Below, piece after piece: positions 44,321 to 52,322 of a stretch of DNA of 64,000 nucleotides (position 1 is the first letter of the stretch; each line of letters opens with the position of its first letter). The notes below the pieces were generated by a model. That model did not search any database. It was given only the letters and a program-made list of their open reading frames with translations, and was not told the DNA's origin. The stretch covers positions 50,114 to 114,113 of the forward strand of contig NZ_NQMR01000003.1 of the NCBI RefSeq assembly GCF_002276045.1, in the 5' to 3' direction. A program made the translations under genes and the position numbers. Source of the stretch: Pseudoalteromonas sp. NBT06-2 (GTDB taxonomy: Bacteria > Pseudomonadota > Gammaproteobacteria > Enterobacterales > Alteromonadaceae).

Positions 44321-44782
44321 ATGAAAATAATTCAGTACTCACCTAAGTTAGCAAAAGACTTAACAGATGTTTTTTATGATTCAGTGCATTCAATTAATAC
44401 GTTAATATATTCTATTGAACAAAAGCATGCTTGGGCTCCATTACCTATTAATTATTTAAAGTGGGCAAATAGATTTAATATAAAAAAACCATTTATACTC
44501 ACAATTAATAATGAAGTAGCTGGCTTTATAGAATTAGAGTCTGATGGTCATATAGATTGTACTTATGTTACACCAAAATTTGAACGAAAAGGTGTTGCTA
44601 CAAAGTTGTTAAAACACGCAATGTATATCGCAAAAAAAAACGGTTTAAAAGAGCTATATGTAGAGGCTTCAATTGTAGCTAAACCTTTGTTTGAGAAGTT
44701 TGGTTTTATGGTAGAGAATGAAAATAAGGTTAACATGAATAATATCATATTATTAAATTATTCGATGCGTGTAAGGCTATAG
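44321..44782 (+). CDS. GNAT-family N-acetyltransferase
   Basis: 153 residues. FYDSVHSINTLIYSIEQKHA, VAGFIELESDGHIDCTYVTP and the acetyl-CoA loop ERKGVATKLLKHAMYIAKKN fit the small GNAT family, with FEKFGFMVENEN as the usual end. The acceptor is unknown. It lies 32 bp after the ClbS-like gene and may share its transcript. Confidence 0.85.
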   Translation: MKIIQYSPKLAKDLTDVFYDSVHSINTLIYSIEQKHAWAPLPINYLKWANRFNIKKPFILTINNEVAGFIELESDGHIDCTYVTPKFERKGVATKLLKHAMYIAKKNGLKELYVEASIVAKPLFEKFGFMVENENKVNMNNIILLNYSMRVRL

Positions 44783-44810
44783 CCCTTAAACAATAACTTT
44801 GGGCTATTTT
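44779..44810 (+). terminator. Terminator of the ClbS-GNAT unit
   Basis: ATAGCCC and GGGCTAT (15-nt loop) followed by TTT; the stem overlaps the GNAT stop codon. Confidence 0.6.
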
Positions 44811-44935
44811 GAGTCTATTGTGATCATGGTCATTTTTCATAGCATTATCACCTAGATCGTATTACGGACGTTAATTAATTTAAAAAACGAATAGCCTTGA
44901 GTCTATAAATCCCCAGATCGAACATTGAGGACTTC

Positions 44936-45412
44936 TCAACGGTATTTTGCTGATGTTATAAACTCATTAAAAGACTCACACCAAACCACAACAGTATTAA
45001 ATAGCTCTAGTTGCGTATAAGGTGGTATTTCAACAATAAAATTTTCAAAAGTTGTTACATCACCAAGCTGTATCATTGAGTGCTTTAGTTGTTCAAATTC
45101 AGCTTCTGTTTCAACAAATTTAGGTGACAAATAAAGCTTATAATCAGGGCCTGGAGCGAGCTCTCCTTTTAAAGTAATATAGTCTTCTCCAACTGAAACC
45201 TCACCTTCTCCCCAATGAAATATATCACTGCCTTTGAGGTTTATTTTAAACTGGGTCGTATAATCCGCCGCTAAAGATATTTTTTCTATTTTTGCCAATG
45301 TTGGAGCTGGCGGTGCGGTGATTATTGGCAGTGAATAAATGCCAATCGCAACTCCGAGAAAGGCGATAAACAAATGGCTAAAGAGAAGTAATATGAATGT
45401 TCTTAATTTCAT
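44936..45412 (-). CDS. Membrane-anchored DM13-domain protein
   Basis: 158 residues from the ATG at 45412 (TAGGAAT upstream). One N-terminal membrane helix (FILLLFSHLFIAFLGVAIGI) and a DM13 domain: LKGSDIFHWGEGEVSVGEDY, TLKGELAPGPDYKLYLSPKF and TVVVWCESFNEFITSAKYR with its conserved Cys. DM13 domains are proposed redox or electron-transfer modules in the periplasm. No partner lies nearby. Confidence 0.8.
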   Translation of the reverse strand: MKLRTFILLLFSHLFIAFLGVAIGIYSLPIITAPPAPTLAKIEKISLAADYTTQFKINLKGSDIFHWGEGEVSVGEDYITLKGELAPGPDYKLYLSPKFVETEAEFEQLKHSMIQLGDVTTFENFIVEIPPYTQLELFNTVVVWCESFNEFITSAKYR

Positions 45413-45560
45413 TATATTCCTACTATCAGCTAACAAACTGATAAAATTAAAAGCTCAATTGTAGGTGAAAATTGGCTATCAATCCAACTTTTTACCTTTT
45501 TTCTTAACATATATGGTTTTCTTTACACTTGCGATCAAATCGTTATTTTCATCTTTTATT

Positions 45561-45893
45561 TCAACCATACGCAAAGTCCCAGCCCCATTTATAAAACGTA
45601 ATAGCGACGGCTAAAATGCTTATAAATGCACAATAGTCAAATAAGCCTATTTGTTTTTCTTTACGCTTTACCGTAAACCAAGAAGTACTTGCAAAATAGA
45701 GTGATAGAATACCCATAATTGGGAAGTCTCCTAACTGATATTCTAAATAAGCCGCACTTAAAGATAAAATAACCATAGCAATAAAAAATATATTGCCTGC
45801 GAATTTATGAAGACGTAAACCTTTCAGCGCAAGCAAAGCCGTATAGCCAAAAAGTAAGACAAAACTTCCCGCGATAATATGAAATATTAACAT
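45561..45893 (-). CDS. Truncated DUF2306-like membrane protein
   Basis: 110 residues with four probable membrane helices (FHIIAGSFVLLFGYTALLAL, FAGNIFFIAMVILSLSAAYL, DFPIMGILSLYFASTSWFTV, CAFISILAVAITFYKWGWDF). The N-terminal pattern matches the DUF2306 family, whose members are usually about 200 residues, so the C-terminal half is missing. Downstream, in another frame (about 45477-45590), a stretch reading LRMVEIKDENNDLIASVKKT with KKKGKKLD at its end looks like the C-terminus of an unrelated (hotdog-type) protein, which suggests a deletion junction near 45590. Confidence 0.55.
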   Translation of the reverse strand: MLIFHIIAGSFVLLFGYTALLALKGLRLHKFAGNIFFIAMVILSLSAAYLEYQLGDFPIMGILSLYFASTSWFTVKRKEKQIGLFDYCAFISILAVAITFYKWGWDFAYG

Positions 45894-45962
45894 GTATTGA
45901 TCCTAACGACTTTGTCCTAACTAAATTAAACTCTTAATCTTTTTTTGAGAAAGTAATGATGC

Positions 45963-46154
45963 TTAACGCAATATACCGTCTTCTAAATGCACAACTCTTT
46001 TACTTCGCTTAGCAAAGCGATCATCATGAGTTACCATACAAATCGTTCTGCCCTCATCATGCAATTCATCAAATAAATCCATAATGTCACCACCATTTTT
46101 AATATCTAGATTTCCGGTTGGTTCATCTGCAAGTAATATAGACGGATTGACCAC
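45963..46154 (-). pseudogene. ABC transporter ATPase, C-terminal fragment
   Basis: 63 residues starting at NPSILLADEPTGNLD (Walker B and D-loop) and ending ICMVTHDDRFAKRSKRVVHL plus EDGILR (H-loop and tail). This is the last quarter of a MacB/LolD-type ATPase. Walker A, Q-loop and signature motif are absent because the sequence joins directly to the end of the gene at 46163. No permease remains beside it. Confidence 0.85.
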
Positions 46155-46162
46155 TAAGTGAC

Positions 46163-46682
46163 TTATTTTAGTTCAGAGTTTATTCTTGACCTATAAATAG
46201 ATATTTCAGCAAACATTTCTGAGTTTTCATTTGGTAAAGTCGTTAGCATTTCACTCGCGGAGTGAAAGTAACTTTTAGCAGCGAGGTAATTTGAACGATG
46301 AAATTCACTTTTACCCAGTTCAATATGAAGAATTATATTATCTGTGATCCTGCGGTGTTCTAACTTTTCAAAAAGGAAGCTTATATAATCTTGCGTAGAA
46401 AAATCTGTTTTGGTTTGTATTGATAGATTTAAATTACTATTTTGTGTTTTTAACTGCATTAAAGCATTATGAAATAACTTTGCGTAATGACAGGGATCTG
46501 CCTTATCTTCATAAGCAAAAGACCCCCAAAGCCTCAGAGTACCCGATCCAGCACTTTTCATTATTTTCTGTTTTATTTGTTTCTATCAAAATTGAATCAC
46601 TAAAATAATACTCAATAAAAAAATAACATCCCACGACAGATAATATTGATAAGGCACTTATTACATAGCGGGGTATTTTCAT
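46163..46682 (-). pseudogene. Frameshifted membrane protein next to an HTH gene
   Basis: From an ATG at 46682, MKIPRYVISALSILSVVGCY gives a membrane anchor; the frame continues to CWIGYSEALG, then breaks in a run of five C (G on the coding strand) at 46523-46527. One base fewer restores SFAYEDKADPCHYAKLFHNA and then the helical FEKLEHRRITDNIILHIELG, SNYLAAKSYFHSASEML, ending in SELK. The downstream part has TPR-like character. The ATG overlaps the stop of the preceding HTH gene (ATGA). One indel inactivates it, unless the run is a sequencing slip or a programmed frameshift. Confidence 0.6.
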
Positions 46683-47052
46683 TTTGTTGCTTGAATAATC
46701 CGTATGTTTAATTTTCTGATTGAGGCGTTTTCTAACCTCTGTTTATTTTTTTGTTTTAAATCATTGTGGTGATTGCTCTGTAACAATTATTTTTCAAAAC
46801 AATATTGGTGAAATTTTCATCATTTAAATTTAAGCTATCAGGATCTAAGGTAAACAGCTGAAGGATTTTTGTAACATGTCTATCTGGTACTACAGGGTAT
46901 CTTGGATTACCTAATCGATCTCGACTGGCAAACCATCGGGTGAGAGATGTTGGATCTAAACTTAAATGGGCAGCAAGATGTTTACGTGTTTTTATTTCTG
47001 GGTTTAAACCGCTACGCAATAACGTATTAAGTTTGTTGCGATCTATTTTCAC
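46679..47052 (-). pseudogene. HTH regulator, probably frameshifted, with a MITE at its start
   Basis: A GTG at 47052 starts KIDRNKLNTLLRSGLNPEIK, TRKHLAAHLSLDPTSLTRWF, a Cro-like helix-turn-helix. The frame stops at 46756, but a shift near 46785 gives a continuation (LLQSNHHNDLKQKNKQRLEN) that ends in a TGA overlapping the next gene's ATG, which suggests the true end was there. The MITE at 47055-47364 ends 2 bp before the GTG, so the original ribosome site and promoter have been displaced. Confidence 0.55.
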
Positions 47053-47054
47053 TA

Positions 47055-47364
47055 TACCCAAGCCACTTCAAGATGTGAGGTTCAGGACTGCTGAGCAATT
47101 CATGATCTAGGCGCATCTTTGCATTAATGGTTACTCCCTTAAAAAAAGATGGACCGGCAATATGCTCCTGCATTGCTCTAGTACCTACATCCATGCAGGC
47201 AACAACGAGCATGATTTGCTCAGAAGTCCCTGTAAGGTTGGTTTATAAATACTTTATGCAGCGTTATTGATTTTGAAAAGGGAATAACCATGTTCTTCAA
47301 TCAATGCCTTGCCTAAAGCATTTCTAATTCCAACTGAATCCTGCATCTTGAAGTGGTTTGGGTA
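47055..47364. mobile_element. MITE copy 3 (310 bp, full length)
   Basis: Same orientation as copy 1 and almost identical to it, but with an extra 48-bp block that holds most of an internal hairpin (CCTGCAT...ATGCAGG). The ends are TACCCAAGCC...GGTTTGGGTA, with flanking TA on both sides. A 61-codon frame on the minus strand is just the repeat and is not a gene. Confidence 0.9.
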
Positions 47365-47705
47365 TATATAGTCCGATAAAGTTCACCAAATGGTGGTTAA
47401 TACAATTACGCTGTTAATAATAAAAATTATATATTGGATTTTGATTCAGCGAAAGTAACAAATGTAAAAATAGAAAATTACTTCAGAACACTAAAGTATT
47501 GGAAAATAAATTACTTTTTCCACATAAATTAAAGTTTGACCTTTTAACTTTCCTGACTTAAAAACTTTATAACCTCACTTTTGATAAATATGTGCCCTAT
47601 TTTATTGACCACAAAAACATCAAGCCAAATGCGGTTGGGTTTTGGCAAGGTTTATATTTTAAGTTGGGAAAATAGACTGACTGAGCCTTTAATTCTCTTC
47701 TAATT
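47365..47705. other. 341-bp gap with decayed coding traces
   Basis: No intact gene. A rightward frame near 47531-47672 reads protein-like pieces (NLTFDKYVPYFIDHKNIKPN, AVGFWQGLYFKLGK) between stop codons, so an old pseudogene is possible. I cannot identify it. Confidence 0.25.
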
Positions 47706-48058
47706 TTATGCTCCAGCGCCGCGTAAACCATTAAGCAACAAGTCATTACCCTCAACATGAATACTGGTCGAATCTAAATTAATCTCTTTGCATGGCAGTC
47801 CTAAATGTTCAACAACACTCGTCGATAAAGTTTGATAGATGTCTGACACGCCCGTTTCATAAAGTTTATCAAGGCAACATCCTAGCACATCGCCATTAAT
47901 ATACTCAGCTTTGATCCCTTTTTACCAATAAGACGCTCAACGGGAAGCTCTTTAAAATATTGTGGATACATGTGTAAGGTGCGACCAACGAAGCCTAATC
48001 AATTTAGGATCATAACTTCAACTAGTTGACCATAAGATATAAGTTTATCGTCACATTG
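47706..48058 (-). pseudogene. IS1634-family transposase, N-terminal remnant
   Basis: Read leftwards from about 48058: LISYGQLVEVMILN, a TGA where IS1634 proteins have Gly, LGFVGRTLHMYPQYFKELPV with ERLIG, a frameshift in a run of A/G near 47925, then EYINGDVLGCCLDKLYETGV, and LGLPCKEINLDSTSIHVEG at the DDE-domain Asp. The remaining two thirds of the transposase are missing. It has a nonsense codon, a frameshift and a truncation, so it is a dead relic. Confidence 0.8.
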
Positions 48059-48225
48059 ATAAGGCAAGCAACCAAACCTAAATGATTTTCTGTAGAATTA
48101 ATGATATAAAATTTGATAGTTACAATAATTTTAATTTTTTGAAGCAAATAATTTATTAATTTACTTGTCTAGCTACAATATAAGATGATACTTTGCATGC
48201 AATATCCAATATATTTTAGTTAACT

Positions 48226-48678
48226 ATGAAAACAATTACAACCAAAACAAAAATGATTTTTTTAGCCCTTTTAGCTTGTCTGATCTCTTTTATATATATA
48301 TTTTCTCAAAATAAAGAAAAAAATATACTTTTTTATGAAGATACTACACAAGTAACGCGTGTACTAAGTCTATCAAATACAAGAGCTGATAATCATGAAC
48401 AAGTCAATAACGTACAAAATATCGCTCAAAGCCAAAAAAATTCTAAAAATATAACCAACAATGAAGAAATACATTTATCGAAAAACAAAGTAATTAAACA
48501 CCTAGGCAATCAAAAACTTGCTAAAGATACTTTACCACCCCAACCTCGTCCTGAAGGCCATGAACTTCAGCAATCACGCCAGTATCAAATTATGCCCCCT
48601 CCTGCACCTGATAGTAAATATACTGTAAATCATCAACACACAAACAGACCAGATGTAGGTGTAAACCATAAACATTAA
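48226..48678 (+). CDS. Small membrane-anchored protein with His/Pro-rich tail
   Basis: 150 residues. One membrane helix (MIFLALLACLISFIYIFSQN) is followed by a low-complexity Asn/Gln-rich region and a tail rich in Pro and His (RQYQIMPPPAPDSKYTVNHQ, HTNRPDVGVNHKH). No family is recognised. It lies 104 bp upstream of the YHYH lipoprotein, which also ends in a His-rich tail, so the two may share a metal-linked role. That is only a suggestion. Confidence 0.5.
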   Translation: MKTITTKTKMIFLALLACLISFIYIFSQNKEKNILFYEDTTQVTRVLSLSNTRADNHEQVNNVQNIAQSQKNSKNITNNEEIHLSKNKVIKHLGNQKLAKDTLPPQPRPEGHELQQSRQYQIMPPPAPDSKYTVNHQHTNRPDVGVNHKH

Positions 48679-48782
48679 ATTTTTATAATCGGATGTTTAC
48701 ACATTCTTCCTTATTCCTTCCACACTTTTTGCACATTTATTTGCAATTATGAAGTTAAGTTAATGAATAAGAGAAGAATCAA

Positions 48783-50150
48783 ATGCAAAACAATAACCTT
48801 TTCACAAAAACACTTATTAGTTTATGTTTATCAAGCGCACTTGTTGCCTGCGGTTCTTCCAGCGATAATAGCAATACAGTCGATCCTGTCACTGACGTAA
48901 ATACAACCCCAACAGCAAATGCAGGTAGTAACCAATCAGTACAAATTAATGATTTAGTTAATTTATCGGCCGCTCTTAGTTCAGATCCTGATGGTGACTC
49001 ACTTAACTTTAAGTGGTCCTTTAATTCTATTCCTACAGCGAGTAATGCTCAATTAACAAGTGTCACAAATCAAACTACTTCATTTACAGCTGATACTGCT
49101 GGTACTTATATACTTAATTTAGTTGTCAATGACGGCATAATTAATAGTCCCCAAGTAAATGTAACAATTAACGCAATTGAGCAAGGTTCAACATCAATAG
49201 ATATTACAAATATTGAACTTACAAGTCAGGCAGGTTCTTGCTCTGAATATTTAGGTGATTACTATTCAGATGTATCTGATATAAAAAGAAATATAGCCTT
49301 TAATGGCAGTATCTCAATTAGTATGAATGGCTCAAAATGTCGTGTGACAGTAAATGAAATTCCTAATCATGATTTTAATGATGAAAGTGCGTCTTTTGCA
49401 ACAAACGTATCAACACAAACGGGTAGCTACCAAATAGAAAGTTCTCCTACAATGGCTAACAATGTAACCGATATTACCTTAGCTACAAGAAATGGCATTT
49501 TTTTGAATGGCGTTATGGTCGATTTGCTCGCAGCCGCATGTTATGACATCGGTGGTGAACCTTTAGGGCAAGAAAAAATAGGCTGTGGTCCAGATCAAAT
49601 AAATCACCCATGGCGTTATGATCCAATGTCTTCATTAAATGGTTTTGGTACAGATAAACATAATGCTCATACCCAACCAGATGGTACTTACCATTATCAT
49701 GGAAACCCTTTAGCACTTTTTGATATTGAATGTGAAGCACATGCAACTGAGTCACCTGTTATTGGTTTTGCAGCTGATGGATATCCAATTTTTGGTCCTT
49801 GTATTAATGATAATGGTGTGATTAGAGAAGCAAGCTCTAGTTATACTTTAAAATCAGGTATCCGCCAAGATATAAGTGGGTATAGTACTCCAATTTCAGG
49901 CGTAGGCGGTATCAATAGTAATAATTACGATGGTCAATTTAGAGGAGATTATGAATTTACATCTGCATCGGGTGATCTAGATGAATGTAATGGCATGACA
50001 GTAAATGATCAATATGGTTATTACATTACCAATACTTTTCCTTGGGTTTTAAATTGTTTTAAAGGATCACCAGATTCTAGTTTTACGGCTACAGGGCCTG
50101 GATTGACTAATCTTATGCATAGTCATGATGATGAAACCCACAGTCACTAG
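48783..50150 (+). CDS. YHYH-domain lipoprotein with an Ig-like N-domain
   Basis: 455 residues. The lipobox is LVACG (FTKTLISLCLSSALVACGSS). Residues about 40-135 form a PKD/cadherin-type domain (ANAGSNQSVQINDLVNLSAA, DPDGDSLNFKWSF). The C-terminal half is the YHYH domain, with HNAHTQPDGTYHYHGNPLAL, ESPVIGFAADGYPIFGPC and FPWVLNCFKGSPDSSF, and ends HSHDDETHSH. YHYH proteins are widespread in marine bacteria without a firmly known function; the His and Cys residues suggest metal binding. It acts at the outer membrane or cell surface. Confidence 0.8.
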   Translation: MQNNNLFTKTLISLCLSSALVACGSSSDNSNTVDPVTDVNTTPTANAGSNQSVQINDLVNLSAALSSDPDGDSLNFKWSFNSIPTASNAQLTSVTNQTTSFTADTAGTYILNLVVNDGIINSPQVNVTINAIEQGSTSIDITNIELTSQAGSCSEYLGDYYSDVSDIKRNIAFNGSISISMNGSKCRVTVNEIPNHDFNDESASFATNVSTQTGSYQIESSPTMANNVTDITLATRNGIFLNGVMVDLLAAACYDIGGEPLGQEKIGCGPDQINHPWRYDPMSSLNGFGTDKHNAHTQPDGTYHYHGNPLALFDIECEAHATESPVIGFAADGYPIFGPCINDNGVIREASSSYTLKSGIRQDISGYSTPISGVGGINSNNYDGQFRGDYEFTSASGDLDECNGMTVNDQYGYYITNTFPWVLNCFKGSPDSSFTATGPGLTNLMHSHDDETHSH

Positions 50151-50170
50151 AAATTAGATTTACAAGAAAC

Positions 50171-50198
50171 TAAAAGCCAACATTTAAGTTGGCTTTTA
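50171..50198. terminator. Bidirectional terminator
   Basis: A perfect stem TAAAAGCCAAC / GTTGGCTTTTA (6-nt loop) between the convergent YHYH and LysR genes, with T/A tracts on both sides. Confidence 0.8.
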
Positions 50199-50205
50199 AA
50201 ATTTT

Positions 50206-51111
50206 CTAATAATGTTTTTTTATAAAGTTTTTCTTTAATTTATCTACAAATTTTCGTAATACTAACGGCAGCCGATTTTGATATGAGTGTATTGCATAAA
50301 CATTCCTCACTTCTCCTTTATATTCAGGTAAAACCTGTTGTAATTGACCTGAATCTAATTCTTCTTTTATAAACACCGATGGTATTAAGCCGATACCGAG
50401 ACCACATTTGATGCTGCTAATTGCACTTGTAGAGGTATTCACCTTAATTAAGGTATCACTATTAAATTCTAAAGTGTCAGACTTTTGATTTCGTAAATGA
50501 CTTTTTGATTGCCAAGGCAAAGAGATAAGTGATTGGAGAGTTAAGTTCTCATCAGTTATCAAATCAGATTTCGCAATGTATTGAGGTGACGCTACTAAAA
50601 TACTGTCTAATTTTCCAATTAATATCGCATTATAATTACTGTCTTTTTGTGGACCTACAGAGATAGCCAAATCTAATTTATTGTTAAGCAAGTCTAAGCG
50701 CTCATCAGTATAAATTAACTCAGGTGTTAGTTTCGAGTATTCATCGCATAATCCTGCAATGATTGGTGTTATTAAGTTCGCTTCAAAAGCATGAGGGGCT
50801 GTAATTGTAATACGTCCCGCAGGTTCATTATTGTATGTATCTAATTCATGTAGAGTATCAGTTAGTAAATCAACCAATTGAGTACTTCTTTTTGCTAATA
50901 ATACCCCTACTGCAGTTAAATTTAATGTGCGTGTACTTCTATTCAATAATTTTGTATTTAATGCTGTTTCTAATTGCGTTATGTAATGACTAATTGCTGA
51001 CTTAGTATGACCTAAAGATTCAGCCGCCAGTGTAAAAGACCCTTTATTTACGACTTCATCAAATACTAGCATTTGATAAGCCAGCTTTCTTTGTTCAGAT
51101 TTAATGAACAT
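50206..51111 (-). CDS. LysR-family regulator
   Basis: 301 residues from the ATG at 51111; a GTG three codons farther up is an alternative. The N-terminal helix-turn-helix reads LVFDEVVNKGSFTLAAESLG, HTKSAISHYITQLETAL, and the effector domain has GRITITAPHAFEANLITPII, DLAISVGPQKDSNYNAILIG and IKCGLGIGLIPSVFI. It is divergent from the isochorismatase fusion across about 78 bp, the usual arrangement of a LysR protein and its target. Confidence 0.9.
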   Translation of the reverse strand: MFIKSEQRKLAYQMLVFDEVVNKGSFTLAAESLGHTKSAISHYITQLETALNTKLLNRSTRTLNLTAVGVLLAKRSTQLVDLLTDTLHELDTYNNEPAGRITITAPHAFEANLITPIIAGLCDEYSKLTPELIYTDERLDLLNNKLDLAISVGPQKDSNYNAILIGKLDSILVASPQYIAKSDLITDENLTLQSLISLPWQSKSHLRNQKSDTLEFNSDTLIKVNTSTSAISSIKCGLGIGLIPSVFIKEELDSGQLQQVLPEYKGEVRNVYAIHSYQNRLPLVLRKFVDKLKKNFIKKHY

Positions 51112-51189
51112 AAACTTCACTTTTTGGTTAATTATCTTTTAATATAATAACAATAAACTTTACTCAATCAAATAACAAGGAAATACAAA

Positions 51190-52146
51190 ATGAGTCAATT
51201 AATTAGAAATAATGTAAAGAGCGCATCTCTCAACTGGATAAAAAATTTTAATAATGGCGATGTTCAGGCATGTATAGATAGATATTTACCAAGTGCAATT
51301 ATGCAGGTCTATCCTTTTGGTAAGTTTAATTCAAAACAAGAAATTTCAGATTTTTGGCTAAACTTTGCTAAAAGTAACCCAACTGATTTAGTTTATAAAA
51401 ATATACAGATTAAAGTATTAAACAAAAAACAAGCTATTTTATCTGCAAATTGGAGCATGAATATTGCCAGTGGCATTATTAGTAAGGAGCTATGGACTTT
51501 AGCTGATGATGGACAATGGTATTTAGAAGAAGATGATTTCAGTGTTTTAACGCAATTGACTGAACCATTGAATGAAAAACAACGCACAGCTTTAGTATTA
51601 GTTGATTTTCAAAATGATTATTTTGAAGGAGGTAAATTTCAATTGGAAGAAACCGAAAAAGCAGCAAATCAAGCAAGTAAATTATTAAGTAAATTCAGAG
51701 ATGAAAATCTGCCTGTTATTCATATACAGCATATATTTGAAGATGAACAAGCTACTTTTTTTGCTCCTGATACTATTGGAATTGAAATTCATCATAGTGT
51801 TGCTCCCAAAGACAACGAGGTGGTGATAGTTAAACATTATATAGACAGCTTTACGGATACTGATCTGGAGCAAACATTAATAGAGCTAGGCATTCATAAT
51901 CTTGTAATAGTTGGTGCTATGGCACAAGCTTGCGTACAAACAATTTGCCGCAGTGCAACACATAAAGGCTACCAATGTACTGTAATTGAAGATGCAATAG
52001 CAGCACCAAAATTAGCATATAAAGATGAATCATTTGAGGGTAAACAAATCATTGCCGCTAATTTGTTATCTTTAACTTTTGGTGGTGCAAAGGTTTGTAC
52101 ACTTGATGATTATTTAACAAATTTGCATAATTCAAGCTTACAATAA
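51190..52146 (+). CDS. NTF2-like domain fused to an isochorismatase-family hydrolase
   Basis: 318 residues. Residues about 1-120 are an NTF2/SnoaL-like domain (NWIKNFNNGDVQACIDRYLP, YPFGKFNSKQEISDFWLNFA, WTLADDGQWYLEEDDFSVL). Residues about 135-310 are a cysteine hydrolase with the full triad: Asp in ALVLVDFQNDYF, Lys in VIVKHYIDSFTDTDLEQTL and Cys in GAMAQACVQTICRSA. The family cleaves isochorismate, nicotinamide or related amides; there is no sign which. The NTF2 fusion is unusual, and the domain resembles ketosteroid-isomerase-like lids. It is probably controlled by the divergent LysR protein. Confidence 0.85.
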   Translation: MSQLIRNNVKSASLNWIKNFNNGDVQACIDRYLPSAIMQVYPFGKFNSKQEISDFWLNFAKSNPTDLVYKNIQIKVLNKKQAILSANWSMNIASGIISKELWTLADDGQWYLEEDDFSVLTQLTEPLNEKQRTALVLVDFQNDYFEGGKFQLEETEKAANQASKLLSKFRDENLPVIHIQHIFEDEQATFFAPDTIGIEIHHSVAPKDNEVVIVKHYIDSFTDTDLEQTLIELGIHNLVIVGAMAQACVQTICRSATHKGYQCTVIEDAIAAPKLAYKDESFEGKQIIAANLLSLTFGGAKVCTLDDYLTNLHNSSLQ

Positions 52147-52268
52147 GGCAACTCATATTATCGGGTAATGGAATTGCTTGCTTGTCGGGGTTTTTGATCA
52201 GTGAAGATATTAGAACTGGGGAATTGATTAGCAAATTAGAATCATCATGTTGTCTACGAAATATCAAA

Positions 52269-52286
52269 AAAGCCCATATGGGCTTT
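52269..52286. terminator. Terminator between convergent genes
   Basis: AAAGCCCATATGGGCTTT is a perfect 18-bp palindrome between the isochorismatase fusion and cyanophycinase 1. Confidence 0.65.
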
Positions 52287-52322
52287 CTTATTTAACATTG
52301 ACTAGTCCTTAAAAAGAAACTC

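Noticed and set aside
47027..47212. A 61-codon leftward frame at the MITE left end
   Set aside because: It lies inside the repeat, has a twin in copy 1 that is altered by the 48-bp loss, and has no ribosome site or domain.
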